64,000 nt of DNA, taken from Bacteroides sp. 519. GTDB taxonomy: Bacteria > Bacteroidota > Bacteroidia > Bacteroidales > Bacteroidaceae. Location of the stretch: contig NZ_QVMJ01000023.1 of assembly GCF_010500955.1 (NCBI RefSeq), positions 17,649-81,648 of the forward strand, in the 5' to 3' direction. The number at the start of each line of letters is the position of its first letter. Positions within the stretch are counted from its first letter, which is position 1. The notes under the pieces are model-generated. The model was not told where the DNA came from, did not search any database, and worked only from the letters and a program-made list of their open reading frames with translations. Position numbers and translations under genes: made by a program. Positions 17,670-25,846 of this stretch are shown one piece after another.

Positions 17670-18509
17670 TTAGTCTTCATTGTCTGCATCGTTATTAGGC
17701 AGTAAATAGTCTTGTGCCTTTTGTGAAGTTATAACTGAACGACCAAGCTGTGACTCTAATTGCTGTCTTGCTGCCTTTGCTACGCTGCCGCCGCTTATAG
17801 CAACTGTTGCATTTTGATTAAAGCCTTTTGGATTTTTACTTTTCGATATTTCTGTAGTAGAAGCTTCGGCAAGGGTATTCAACGCAAGTTCAATATTAGT
17901 CATGTTATCGCGAAGGTTTTCTTTTTTCAGACCTTTCAATTTCTTGTATTCTTTGGTTGTACGTCCACTCCATTCTTTAGTAATGATATCAGTCAATGAA
18001 GCATACTGTATTCCATCTATTCCACTACGTTGCCATTCATCAGTTAGTTCTTTACGCACCTCAATACTTTTGATGCGTTGATTTATCCAATTATCAGAGT
18101 ATCCAAGTCGTTTATAATCCATAATCGCTTGATCTATTGATAGTTCTGGGTCCTGCAACTGATCTATTCTATCACTAGCTACTTGTGCCATCCATTGTTT
18201 GAAAGGTTCTGCTTTAGGAGATGGAATAGACTGTATCAAACGGAATAACTGCTCTGTATCAGCTACATCGGTTATTCTCATTTTACCATCAGCAGCACGT
18301 AATTTCAAAGCGTGACAATTTGTCACGGTTTCATTACCTTCTTCTTTTAAGCGTTGCTTAAGTTTACGCCAATAGGCCTGAGGGTTGGTACTGTCTGTTA
18401 ATACAGCTACAACATCCACAATAGCAAAATACCATTTTTCCTGTTCATCATCCCAAACAGTACGAACTTTCTTATCTTCAAATAGCTTTAGTGATTCTTT
18501 CTGAGTCAT
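17670..18509 (-). CDS. BRO-N domain protein (phage antirepressor-like)
   Basis: 279 residues from the Met at 18509 (MTQKESLKLF); the open frame reaches 18551, but the promoter TATCTTTGC (minus, 18537-18545) lies inside that extension. Residues 1-110 resemble a BRO-N/antirepressor DNA-binding domain (KKVRTVWDDEQEKWYFAIVD, then DSTNPQAYWRKLKQRL and TEQLFRLIQSIPSPKAEPFK). The middle and C-terminus are helical and resemble DinD-like proteins. Such genes often come from phages, but no other phage gene is near, so this is an orphan or domesticated copy. Role unknown. Confidence 0.75.
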   Translation of the reverse strand: MTQKESLKLFEDKKVRTVWDDEQEKWYFAIVDVVAVLTDSTNPQAYWRKLKQRLKEEGNETVTNCHALKLRAADGKMRITDVADTEQLFRLIQSIPSPKAEPFKQWMAQVASDRIDQLQDPELSIDQAIMDYKRLGYSDNWINQRIKSIEVRKELTDEWQRSGIDGIQYASLTDIITKEWSGRTTKEYKKLKGLKKENLRDNMTNIELALNTLAEASTTEISKSKNPKGFNQNATVAISGGSVAKAARQQLESQLGRSVITSQKAQDYLLPNNDADNED

Positions 18510-18536
18510 TATTATTAAATGTTTGTATAAAGATAA

Positions 18537-18545
18537 GCAAAGATA
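18537..18545 (-). promoter_or_regulatory. -7 promoter element of BRO-N gene
   Basis: TATCTTTGC on the minus strand, 28 bp ahead of the chosen ATG. It is back to back with the plus-strand promoter of the queuosine transporter, 13 bp away. Confidence 0.6.
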
Positions 18546-18558
18546 ATTCAAAAAGTCA

Positions 18559-18566
18559 TATCTTTG
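18559..18566 (+). promoter_or_regulatory. -7 promoter element of queuosine transporter gene
   Basis: TATCTTTG on the plus strand. Transcription should start near 18573, leaving a leader of about 70 nt that contains the preQ1-I riboswitch candidate. Confidence 0.6.
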
Positions 18567-18607
18567 CAGCAGAGAAATCTCTATTTAATTATTAGTGAAA
18601 TAATCAC

Positions 18608-18637
18608 CGTGTGCTTGAACACCACGTAAAAAACAAG
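18608..18637 (+). promoter_or_regulatory. preQ1-I riboswitch candidate
   Basis: A four-pair stem CGTG (18608-18611) / CACG (18623-18626) encloses the 11-nt loop TGCTTGAACAC. It is followed by the A-rich tail TAAAAAA and CAAG (18634-18637), which pairs with CTTG (18614-18617) in the loop to form an H-type pseudoknot. Stem, loop containing ACACC, A-rich joining strand and pseudoknot tail are the features of preQ1-I aptamers. The tail ends four bases before the ATG of a queuosine-precursor transporter, so ligand binding would probably block translation start. Confidence 0.75.
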
Positions 18638-18641
18638 ATTT

Positions 18642-19322
18642 ATGAAAGAAAAAGTATCAGTACCCTTCATGCTGTTGGGCATTTTATTTAATGTATGCCT
18701 CATTACAGCCAATCTTCTTGAAACCAAAGTTATTCAGGTATTTGGAATATCCATAACTGCCGGTTTATTAGTATTTCCAATCTCTTACATTATTAACGAC
18801 TGTATTGCCGAAGTTTGGGGATTTAAAAAGGCCCGTTTAATTATTTGGAGTGGCTTTGCAATGAATTTCTTTGTTGTAGCTGTTGCTCAGATAGCCGTTG
18901 CACTTCCGGCAGCTCCCTTCTGGAAAGGCGAAGAAGGATTTAATTTTGTATTTGGCATGGCTCCCCGTATCGTTGTTGCCAGTCTCACAGCATTTCTGGT
19001 CGGCTCTTTTCTGAATGCTTATGTAATGAGTAAAATGAAGTTGGCCTCTCAAGGTAAAAACTTCTCTGCCCGTGCCATTTGGTCTACAGTAGTGGGCGAA
19101 ACAGCCGATTCATTAATCTTCTTCCCCCTTGCTTTTGGTGGAGTTATTCCCATAAAAGAACTTGCCATTATGATGGGAATACAGATTATAATTAAATCCA
19201 TGTACGAAGTTGTAATTCTTCCGATTACTATTAAAGTTGTAAAAGCTATTAAGAAGATCGAAGGAACCGATGTGTACGATGAGGATATATCTTACAATAT
19301 TCTGAAAATAAAGGATATTTAA
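18642..19322 (+). CDS. yhhQ: Queuosine precursor transporter, YhhQ/VUT family
   Basis: 226 residues, about six membrane helices. Family-like features are LGILFNVCLITANLLETK at the N-terminus, ISYIINDCIAEVWGFKKAR (the conserved ND-x2-E-x2-G), and GETADSLIFFPLAF with its GE/D-S pair. YhhQ proteins import preQ0 or preQ1 across the inner membrane for queuosine synthesis or salvage. It is controlled by the riboswitch candidate just upstream and is followed by queC and queF, which fits well. A long repeat hairpin separates it from queC. Confidence 0.88.
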   Translation: MKEKVSVPFMLLGILFNVCLITANLLETKVIQVFGISITAGLLVFPISYIINDCIAEVWGFKKARLIIWSGFAMNFFVVAVAQIAVALPAAPFWKGEEGFNFVFGMAPRIVVASLTAFLVGSFLNAYVMSKMKLASQGKNFSARAIWSTVVGETADSLIFFPLAFGGVIPIKELAIMMGIQIIIKSMYEVVILPITIKVVKAIKKIEGTDVYDEDISYNILKIKDI

Positions 19323-19460
19323 TGTGCCAATGTGTTAATATGCCAATATGCCAATATGCCAATGTGCTAATTGGTTGCGCATTATTGGCATATTAACACA
19401 TTATATATTAACATATTATATATTGACACATTAGATATTGGCACATTGGCACATTAGTAT
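19322..19460. repeat. Compound hairpin of TGCCAATATGCCAATGTG words
   Basis: Left arm: repeated ATGTGCCAATGTGTTAATATGCC-type words; right arm: the complement built of GGCATATTAACACATTATA-type words; centre GGTTGCGCATTA (19373-19384). It fills the gap between yhhQ and queC, genes of the same pathway and strand, so it may partly separate their transcription. Confidence 0.7.
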
Positions 19461-20123
19461 ATGAATAACTCGGCAGTTGTATTATTTAGTGGTGGACAGG
19501 ACTCTACCACTTGTCTTTTTTGGGCAAAAGAACACTTTGAAAAAGTATATGCAATAAGTTTCCTCTATGGGCAAAAACATGCTAAAGAGGTTGAACTGGC
19601 GCGTAATATTGCAGATAGAGCAGGAGTGGAGTTCCATGTAATCAATACAGATTTTATTGGTAATCTGGGAAATAACTCATTAACAAATTCTTCCCTGAAA
19701 ATGGATCAAGATGTTCCGGAAAGTGGTTTACCTAACACTTTTGTACCAGGACGGAATTTATTCTTTTTGAGCATTTCGGCAGTTTTTGCCCGCGAATGGG
19801 GGATTCATGATTTGGTGACTGGTGTTTCGCAAACAGATTATAGCGGATATCCTGATTGCCGCGATTCCTTTATAAAATCAATGAATGTAACTTTGAATCT
19901 GGCAATGGATTACCAGTTCAATATTCATACTCCTTTAATGTGGTTAAATAAAGCGCAAACATGGGCACTGGCAGATAAATTAGGTGTATTTGATATAGTA
20001 CGCAATGAAACCTTAACTTGCTATAATGGTATAATGGGTGATGGCTGCGGAGAGTGCCCTGCTTGTAAACTCCGTAGTCAGGGATTGGAGCAATATCTTA
20101 ATTCAAAAAACAAATTCATTTAA
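19461..20123 (+). CDS. queC: 7-cyano-7-deazaguanine synthase QueC
   Basis: 220 residues. An N-type ATP pyrophosphatase P-loop, LFSGGQDSTTC, lies at the N-terminus. The C-terminus has the zinc-binding cysteines CYNGIMGDGCGECPACKLR. QueC turns 7-carboxy-7-deazaguanine and ammonia into preQ0 using ATP. GVSQTDYSGYPDCR and NTFVPGRN are also as in the family. It ends one base before the queF start, with transporter yhhQ upstream; the earlier enzymes QueD and QueE are not in the window. Confidence 0.95.
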   Translation: MNNSAVVLFSGGQDSTTCLFWAKEHFEKVYAISFLYGQKHAKEVELARNIADRAGVEFHVINTDFIGNLGNNSLTNSSLKMDQDVPESGLPNTFVPGRNLFFLSISAVFAREWGIHDLVTGVSQTDYSGYPDCRDSFIKSMNVTLNLAMDYQFNIHTPLMWLNKAQTWALADKLGVFDIVRNETLTCYNGIMGDGCGECPACKLRSQGLEQYLNSKNKFI

Positions 20124-20124
20124 T

Positions 20125-20571
20125 ATGGAACAATTATCTTTATTAGGCAACAAAACCGAATATAAACAGGATTATGCCCCCGAAGTGTTAGAGGCATTCG
20201 ACAATAAACACCCTGAGAATGATTATTGGGTGCGTTTTAACTGTCCGGAGTTTACCAGTTTGTGCCCTATTACTGGTCAGCCTGATTTTGCAGAGATTCG
20301 TATAAGCTATCTTCCTGATGTAAAAATGGTTGAGAGCAAAAGTTTAAAACTCTATCTTTTTAGTTTCCGCAATCATGGTGCCTTTCACGAAGATTGTGTA
20401 AATATCATAATGAAAGATCTTATTAAGCTTATGAATCCCAAATACATTGAAGTAACAGGCATATTCACTCCCCGTGGTGGTATATCCATATATCCGTATG
20501 TTAATTATGGGCGTCAGGGTACTAAATACCAGCAAATGGCCGAATACCGGTTAATGAACAGGGAACTTTAA
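20125..20571 (+). CDS. queF: NADPH-dependent 7-cyano-7-deazaguanine reductase QueF
   Basis: 148 residues from the ATG at 20125; an upstream in-frame extension inside queC is not part of the protein. Unimodular (short) QueF of the T-fold superfamily: the catalytic Cys lies in EFTSLCPITGQPDFAE and the QueF signature in ESKSLKLYLFSFRNHG, followed by FHEDCVN. It reduces the nitrile of preQ0 to the amine of preQ1. Together with QueC it forms a tight pair, and preQ1 is the ligand expected for the riboswitch at 18608. Confidence 0.95.
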   Translation: MEQLSLLGNKTEYKQDYAPEVLEAFDNKHPENDYWVRFNCPEFTSLCPITGQPDFAEIRISYLPDVKMVESKSLKLYLFSFRNHGAFHEDCVNIIMKDLIKLMNPKYIEVTGIFTPRGGISIYPYVNYGRQGTKYQQMAEYRLMNREL

Positions 20572-20593
20572 TAAATAGAACTACTAACCAAAG

Positions 20594-20630
20594 AAAAGTC
20601 CCGACTTTGTTAAGGAAAAGTCGGGACTTT
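20594..20630. terminator. Intrinsic terminator between queF and SGNH hydrolase genes
   Basis: AAAAGTCCCGACTTT, a seven-base loop, then AAAAGTCGGGACTTT: a strong, nearly symmetrical stem between two convergent genes. It can serve both strands. Confidence 0.75.
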
Positions 20631-20649
20631 GTACAGGTGAATATCTTTG

Positions 20650-21321
20650 TTAGAATCTAATTACTTCATCAATCACTTTCTTAGCAGTCTCTTCCATAAT
20701 TTTGTATCCCTCTTTGGTTGGATGCACACCATCCCTTGCCAATTCGGGTTTCATGCCACCATTAGCAGCACGCATAGGTGTATTATAGTCAATATATCCA
20801 AAGCCTTTAATTTGGGCATAAGCTTTAATATTTTCGTTCAGGGCGTCTATTTTTTCAACAACATTCTTTATTTCTTTTCTCCAGGGATACTCATAAACAG
20901 GAAGAACAGCCGAAAGTATCACTTTAATTCCATTATAATCAGCCAGCTCTGCCATCGACTGAATACAATCCATTGTGAACTGCGGATTATATTCGCCTGT
21001 GTTTTGTGCAATATCATTGGTACCAATATTTATAACCACAGCTTTGGGACTTAAATTAATAACATCCTGACGGAAACGTAAAAGCAACTGAGGGCTGGTT
21101 TGTCCGCCAATGCCTCTTCCTATATAATTATTGTTCGAAAAGAACTCCGGACTTGCATTAGGCCATCCATCCGTAATTGAGTTACCCAGAAAAACAACAG
21201 GTTTGGTAATAGAAGCATTATTTTCAGCATACCTTTTTAAATTTGCTGCACCGGTTATATCGGTTTGAGCATACATTGTTGTGGCGAAGATTACAAGAAA
21301 ACCTAATAAAATCTTTTTCAT
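20650..21321 (-). CDS. SGNH/GDSL-type hydrolase, exported
   Basis: 223 residues with a signal peptide (MKKILLGFLVIFATTMYAQ). Block I is FLGNSITDGW (catalytic Ser in GNSIT), block II has the conserved Gly in IGRGIGGQTS, block III NIGTNDIAQN, and block V DGVHPTKEGY with the catalytic Asp and His. Such esterases remove acyl or acetyl groups from sugars or lipids; the PAF-acetylhydrolase-like subgroup is closest by eye. It lies 25 bp after rlmH on the same strand, though with no functional link. Confidence 0.88.
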   Translation of the reverse strand: MKKILLGFLVIFATTMYAQTDITGAANLKRYAENNASITKPVVFLGNSITDGWPNASPEFFSNNNYIGRGIGGQTSPQLLLRFRQDVINLSPKAVVINIGTNDIAQNTGEYNPQFTMDCIQSMAELADYNGIKVILSAVLPVYEYPWRKEIKNVVEKIDALNENIKAYAQIKGFGYIDYNTPMRAANGGMKPELARDGVHPTKEGYKIMEETAKKVIDEVIRF

Positions 21322-21346
21322 AATTTAAAAATTTAATTGATTGTAT

Positions 21347-21820
21347 TTATTCGTGGTGATAAGGCCCGCCATTTAAAATAGTCATGGCCCTGTATAATTG
21401 TTCAACAAAAATAAGTCGTACCATTTGATGCGAGAAGGTCATCTTTGATAAAGATATCTTTTCGCTTGCAGCCTGATATACCTTTTGAGAAAAGCCATAA
21501 GGCCCGCCAATAACAAAAACTAACCTTTTGTTTACTGTTGATAACTTCCTCTCAATCCATGAGGCAAAGTCGATAGAACGAAACTCTTTACCTCCTTCAT
21601 CCAGTAATATAATCACATCCCCAGGCTGAAAAGCTTTTAAGATGAGTTCGCCTTCCTTTTCTTTTTGCTGATCAGCCGAAAGATTTTTTGTATTTTTCAA
21701 TTCAGGAATGATTTCCATTTCAAAAGGAATGAAATGCTTTGTTCGTTGAATATAATCATTTATGGCAGTAATATAGTGTTGCTCTACTGTTCGGCCTACA
21801 GCAATTAAAACGGTTTTCAT
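21347..21820 (-). CDS. rlmH: 23S rRNA (pseudouridine1915-N3)-methyltransferase RlmH
   Basis: 157 residues, a SPOUT methyltransferase. Family marks are LLDEGGKEFRSIDFASW, FVIGGPYGFS (SAM-binding knot), and the C-terminal RLIFVEQLYRAMTILNGGPYHHE, which ends in the characteristic YH. It methylates pseudouridine 1915 in helix 69 of assembled 70S ribosomes. Its promoter (minus, 21903-21911) is followed by a hairpin of repeats inside the leader. Confidence 0.95.
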   Translation of the reverse strand: MKTVLIAVGRTVEQHYITAINDYIQRTKHFIPFEMEIIPELKNTKNLSADQQKEKEGELILKAFQPGDVIILLDEGGKEFRSIDFASWIERKLSTVNKRLVFVIGGPYGFSQKVYQAASEKISLSKMTFSHQMVRLIFVEQLYRAMTILNGGPYHHE

Positions 21821-21827
21821 ATTAGTT

Positions 21828-21896
21828 ACGAGTTACAAGTTACGAGTTACAAATTACTATGAAACAGCTTATAACTCGTAACATGTAACTCGTAAT
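21828..21896. repeat. Hairpin of TTACGAGTTACAAG words in rlmH leader
   Basis: Left arm TTACGAGTTACAAGTTACGA and right arm TAACTCGTAACATGTAACTC around an ACTATGAAACAGC centre. Unlike most such elements here it lies between a promoter and its gene, inside the rlmH 5' leader. Confidence 0.7.
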
Positions 21897-21902
21897 TAAT
21901 TT

Positions 21903-21911
21903 GCAAATATA
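21903..21911 (-). promoter_or_regulatory. -7 promoter element of rlmH
   Basis: TATATTTGC on the minus strand, about 83 bp before the rlmH ATG. The intervening leader is largely repeat hairpin. Confidence 0.55.
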
Positions 21912-21996
21912 GATTTTTTCTTTAAGTTTGTAACAACAGAGCGGCTAAATCCGTCATATTTATGATAAAGCTTACTAATAATAAGAGGAAGATTCT

Positions 21997-22004
21997 TACC
22001 TTTG
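21997..22004 (+). promoter_or_regulatory. -7 promoter element of DUF4783-nadC operon
   Basis: TACCTTTG, 20 bp before the ATG at 22024, matching TAnnTTTG. Confidence 0.55.
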
Positions 22005-22023
22005 CCAAGCAATTAGTATAATT

Positions 22024-22416
22024 ATGGAAAAGAAAATACTATTGTTGATAACAGGATTACTGTTTACTACCCTAACAGTTTGGGCACAAGCCAAACCAGT
22101 AGGTGTGATAGTTGCTTTTAAAAAAGGAAGTGCTACTGAACTTTCTACATATTTGGGCGACAAGCTAGACCTGTCTATTCAAAACCGTTCGGGCAATGTT
22201 GACAAACAAAAGGCAACAACCATGCTCGATGCTTTTTTTACTCAAAACAAAGTAAAATCTTTCAATGTAAACCATGAAGGAACAAAAGGCGAGTCGAGTT
22301 TTTTTATAGGAACTCTGGTAACAGAAACCGAAAAGTTTCGTGTAAACTGCTTTTTTAAACGCATACAGAATAAATATTTAATTCATCAGATAAGAATAGA
22401 TAAAGCTAATGAATGA
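22024..22416 (+). CDS. DUF4783 protein, exported
   Basis: 130 residues with a signal peptide ending near TVWAQA. The mature part has the NTF2-like pattern of DUF4783 (VAFKKGSATELSTYLG, then HEGTKGESSFFIGTLVT and CFFKRIQNKYLIHQIRI). The DUF4783 gene is often found beside rlmH and nadC in Bacteroidota, as here; its function is unknown. It overlaps nadC by 8 bp, so the two are translationally coupled. Confidence 0.8.
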   Translation: MEKKILLLITGLLFTTLTVWAQAKPVGVIVAFKKGSATELSTYLGDKLDLSIQNRSGNVDKQKATTMLDAFFTQNKVKSFNVNHEGTKGESSFFIGTLVTETEKFRVNCFFKRIQNKYLIHQIRIDKANE

Positions 22417-23248
22417 TTTGATTAACAGGTTAATAGATTTGGCCTTTGCCGAAGATATAGGTGATGGAGATCACACAACCTTATCCAGTATCCCTGCTAC
22501 AGCAATGGGGAAATCAAAGTTATTGATTAAAGAAGCCGGAGTATTGGCTGGAGTTGAAATTGCGAAGGTAATATTTCATCGTTTCGATCCTGAAATGAAA
22601 GTTGAAGTATTCATTGAAGATGGAACAGAAGTAAAACCCGGAGATATTGCAATGATTGTAGAAGGAAAAGTACAATCGTTGTTGCAAACCGAACGCCTGA
22701 TGCTGAATGTAATGCAACGTATGAGTGGTATTGCTACCATGACACGCAAATATGTGAAGCAACTGGAAGGTACTAAAACCCGTGTACTGGATACCCGCAA
22801 AACTACACCGGGTATGCGTATGCTCGAAAAAGAAGCCGTTAAGATTGGTGGTGGTGTAAATCATCGCATTGGTTTGTTCGACATGATACTCTTAAAAGAT
22901 AACCATGTTGACTTTGCAGGCGGAATTGATAAAGCTATTACCGGCGCACAGAAATATCTCAAAGAAAAAGGGAAAGATCTTAAAATAGAAATTGAAGTAC
23001 GTAACTTCGATGAACTTAACCAAGTACTCGCAATTGGAGGGGTTGACCGTATTATGCTGGATAACTTTACTCCCGAAAACACTAAAAAGGCTGTAGATAT
23101 AATTGGTGGCCGTTACGAAATCGAATCGTCGGGTGGTATAACCTTCGATACGCTTCGTGATTATGCAGTAACCGGCGTTGATTACATCTCTGTAGGAGCT
23201 CTAACCCACTCTGTAAAAGGGTTGGATATGAGTTTTAAAGCAGTCTGA
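22409..23248 (+). CDS. nadC: Nicotinate-nucleotide pyrophosphorylase (carboxylating) NadC
   Basis: 279 residues. Quinolinate phosphoribosyltransferase of de novo NAD synthesis: quinolinate + PRPP to nicotinate mononucleotide. Motifs are AEDIGDGDHTT near the N-terminus, LNVMQRMSGIAT, TRKTTPGMRMLEKEAV (substrate-binding Arg and Lys), GGGVNHRIGL, and the C-terminal barrel strands IMLDNF and ESSGGIT with ISVGALTHS. Length is standard. NadA and NadB are not in the window. Confidence 0.95.
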   Translation: MNDLINRLIDLAFAEDIGDGDHTTLSSIPATAMGKSKLLIKEAGVLAGVEIAKVIFHRFDPEMKVEVFIEDGTEVKPGDIAMIVEGKVQSLLQTERLMLNVMQRMSGIATMTRKYVKQLEGTKTRVLDTRKTTPGMRMLEKEAVKIGGGVNHRIGLFDMILLKDNHVDFAGGIDKAITGAQKYLKEKGKDLKIEIEVRNFDELNQVLAIGGVDRIMLDNFTPENTKKAVDIIGGRYEIESSGGITFDTLRDYAVTGVDYISVGALTHSVKGLDMSFKAV

Positions 23249-23260
23249 TATAATATTTTA

Positions 23261-23323
23261 AACACAGAGACACAGAGGCACAGAGAAAGAAAATAAAACT
23301 CTGTGCCTCTGTGTCTCTGTGTT
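23261..23323. terminator. Perfect 25-bp inverted repeat after nadC
   Basis: Arms 23261-23285 and 23299-23323 are perfect complements made of CACAGAGACACAGAGG-type words around a 13-base A-rich loop. It is the likely end of the DUF4783-nadC transcript. The next gene is on the same strand 77 bp on. Confidence 0.7.
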
Positions 23324-23399
23324 CTAAATAATTTATTTTTGTTTTAACTTTCTTTTATATATTCTTTTGCAGCATTGTGTATAAAGCAGCGTCTAACCA

Positions 23400-23993
23400 A
23401 TGAACGAGGCAAAGAAACGTTCGGATAAAATAGCATTTCAATTGGAAAACGAGATAGAACTAATTAAAGGCTGTCGTGCTGGAGATAATTTGGCCCGGAA
23501 GAAACTTTATACCCTCTTTTCCAAACAAATGCTGGCAATATGCTACCGTTATACGGGCGATATGGATGCCGCACACGATGTTTTACATGATGGATTTATC
23601 AAGATTTTCACAAACTTTTCTTTTCGTGGAGAGTCTGCCTTAAGTACCTGGATAACCCGGGTAATGATAACACAATCGCTCGACTATCTGCGTAAACAAC
23701 AAAGAATAAGTAAGGTAATCACCTACGAGGAAGAAATTCCGGAAGCAGTTGATTGGTCGTCGGCCGAAGATTATGATAATATATCAGAAGAGCAACTTCT
23801 TGTTTTTATAGCCGAACTTCCCGAAGGCTGCCGTACAGTTTTTAACTTGTTTGTATTGGAAGGCAAGTCGCACAGGGAGATAGCAGAGATTCTTAACATC
23901 AAGGAGCATTCATCTACATCGCAGTTGCACCGTGCCAAAGGTTTATTAATGCAAAAGATTAACGAATATAAAAGAAATGAAGAAAGAGAATGA
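23400..23993 (+). CDS. ECF-type RNA polymerase sigma factor
   Basis: 197 residues. Region 2 (about 25-95) includes YRYTGDMDAAHDVLHDGFIKIF and STWITRVMITQSLDYLRKQQ; region 4 (about 135-190) includes LPEGCRTVFNLFVLEGKSHREIAEIL and a C-terminal recognition helix. It overlaps the next gene by 17 bp; that gene starts with an anti-sigma-like cytoplasmic region, making a sigma/anti-sigma pair likely. Target promoters cannot be inferred. Confidence 0.9.
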   Translation: MNEAKKRSDKIAFQLENEIELIKGCRAGDNLARKKLYTLFSKQMLAICYRYTGDMDAAHDVLHDGFIKIFTNFSFRGESALSTWITRVMITQSLDYLRKQQRISKVITYEEEIPEAVDWSSAEDYDNISEEQLLVFIAELPEGCRTVFNLFVLEGKSHREIAEILNIKEHSSTSQLHRAKGLLMQKINEYKRNEERE

Positions 23994-25269
23994 TGAATTG
24001 TTTGACCTGTTTCGTACACGGTTAGAACATGCAGAGGTTGAAGTAAGAGATAATTTCTGGGAACAACTGGAAAATGATATCCCTGTTGTTGTCCGTAATC
24101 GCAGGCGGTTACTGGTGCAACGCTTTTCTGCAGCAGCTTCTGTTCTTATTATATTGGCTGGGGTATCAGCTGCATTCTGGCATTTCTCACCAAAAGATGA
24201 AATAGCCGATGCATTTACCAAAATGGAAATATCTCCGGTTGCCAAGGGTAATATGAAAAATGACGGAATAAAAGAAGAACTCCCTTCTATACATGCCACC
24301 CCCAAAAAACAATCAGGCACAATAATTAAACCTCAATCCAGGAAATCCATAATAGAGGAAATAGATGAAGAAGAGTCTTTTTCTTTTTCAATATCGATGT
24401 CTTTCTCGGTAACCGAACAAATAACAGAAAACCAAATAGACAGAAATCCGGCTAATCGTTTAGCAGGTGGCATGGATATACAAAACAATTATTCGGAAGA
24501 GCAATCTCAGGAAACCACATCTGTATTGAAAAGCAAAAAAGAAAAAAACAATTCGTGGGCATTGGGCTTCTTCTCGTCAACGAGTGCCATTACAGGAAAA
24601 GATTCTAAAAACGGGTTGCAAATGCTAACTGCTAAAAACAACTCATTGAATATAAATAATCATCCCGGAGCAGTTTCTCGTTCCGATTTCTATTCAGAGG
24701 AAGATTATTTAAACTATATGCAGGTAGCCAGCAATGTTCCGGCAGAAAAGCAACATACTAAATTAAAACATAAACTACCCATATCTGTTGGCATAACTGC
24801 CCAAAAGAATCTATCCGATCGTTTTTCGCTCGAAACAGGCTTGGTGTATACCAAACTGGATTCGGATTTAACAGGAGGAAAAGATAATACCTATTACCAA
24901 CAAGAACAAACCTTGCATTATCTGGGCATACCATTAAAAGCCAATTATACTATTTGCGATAATAAACATTTCGATTTATATGCGTCGGCAGGAGGAATGG
25001 TTGAAAAAAGTATTTCAGGCAAAATAAAAACAGATTATTACGATGCCGGTAAACATACTCATTCCAGTAAACAGTCGTTAACGGTAGATCCTTTACAATT
25101 ATCCTTGACCGCCTCTTTAGGCGTGCAGTATAAGTTTAATGATAGGGTATCTGTTTATGCCGAACCAGGACTTGCATACTACTTCGATGATGGAAGCTTG
25201 GTAAGTACAATTCGTAAAGAAAAACCTCTGAATTTTAATATGCTCTGCGGAGTACGTATGACCTATTAA
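23977..25269 (+). CDS. Anti-sigma-like membrane protein with C-terminal beta-barrel domain
   Basis: 430 residues. Residues 1-45 are charged and cytoplasmic (DNFWEQLENDIPVV, as in Bacteroidota anti-sigma proteins), and about 48-66 form one membrane helix (AAASVLIILAGVSAAFWHF). A long polar Ser/Lys/Glu region follows, and the last 170 residues look like a PorT-type outer-membrane barrel (LPISVGITAQKNLSDRFSLE, PLKANYTICDNKHFDLYASAGG, VSVYAEPGLAYYF). An inner-membrane anchor joined to an outer-membrane-like barrel is unusual. It overlaps the sigma factor gene by 17 bp, supporting a joint signalling role. Confidence 0.75.
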   Translation: MKKENDELFDLFRTRLEHAEVEVRDNFWEQLENDIPVVVRNRRRLLVQRFSAAASVLIILAGVSAAFWHFSPKDEIADAFTKMEISPVAKGNMKNDGIKEELPSIHATPKKQSGTIIKPQSRKSIIEEIDEEESFSFSISMSFSVTEQITENQIDRNPANRLAGGMDIQNNYSEEQSQETTSVLKSKKEKNNSWALGFFSSTSAITGKDSKNGLQMLTAKNNSLNINNHPGAVSRSDFYSEEDYLNYMQVASNVPAEKQHTKLKHKLPISVGITAQKNLSDRFSLETGLVYTKLDSDLTGGKDNTYYQQEQTLHYLGIPLKANYTICDNKHFDLYASAGGMVEKSISGKIKTDYYDAGKHTHSSKQSLTVDPLQLSLTASLGVQYKFNDRVSVYAEPGLAYYFDDGSLVSTIRKEKPLNFNMLCGVRMTY

Positions 25270-25295
25270 TATAAAACAATACTCATATTCTGAAC

Positions 25296-25826
25296 ATGAT
25301 GAAAAAAATACGTTTGATAGTATGGAGTATATTGTTGCTTTTTATAGTAGCAAGTTGTACAGAAGAAGCAGTGGATTATTATAATCCGGATGTAAAGTTG
25401 TTTGTAAAACACTTGAAAGCAGGAACATATAATACGAAAAATGAAAAAGGAGCAGTAGTAGTACCTATGTTTAGTTATAAGCATATTGCCGAATTGTTGC
25501 GTTATGCAGATGACATGACAGAGATACCCTCTTTCCCATTACCTACTTTATCCTCGCATTACGGAGGCAAGCCTCGTTTAGGCGAATGTATTTTATGGAT
25601 AATAGAGAGTATTCGTATTGGTCAGCCCGCTTCGATGGGATGTAAGATCGTTCATAAAGACGCAATGAATTATGAAGGAATTTATTTTCTTACAAGCGAG
25701 CAAGTAGTTGAAGCTGCTTTATTATATCGTGAATGGTGGAGAAAGATTGATACTCAGGATTCCAATAGCCTATTGCGCTATTGGCCATTAGATCCACTGG
25801 CGGAGAGTGATTACCGCTGGTGGTAA
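25296..25826 (+). CDS. DUF4943-like lipoprotein
   Basis: 176 residues. The signal peptide ends in a lipobox IVASC, so Cys21 would be lipidated. The mature part, with FSYKHIAELLRYADDMTEIP, GECILWIIESIRIG and a C-terminal LLYREWWRKI, resembles DUF4943 as I remember it; function unknown. It follows the anti-sigma/barrel gene by 26 bp on the same strand and is probably in the same operon. Confidence 0.6.
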   Translation: MMKKIRLIVWSILLLFIVASCTEEAVDYYNPDVKLFVKHLKAGTYNTKNEKGAVVVPMFSYKHIAELLRYADDMTEIPSFPLPTLSSHYGGKPRLGECILWIIESIRIGQPASMGCKIVHKDAMNYEGIYFLTSEQVVEAALLYREWWRKIDTQDSNSLLRYWPLDPLAESDYRWW

Positions 25827-25846
25827 TGGTTAATTTTTTAGTTTAA

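Noticed and set aside
20038..20124. Longer QueF start within queC
   Set aside because: The extension lies in another frame of queC; QueF proteins of this type start at the ATG at 20125.
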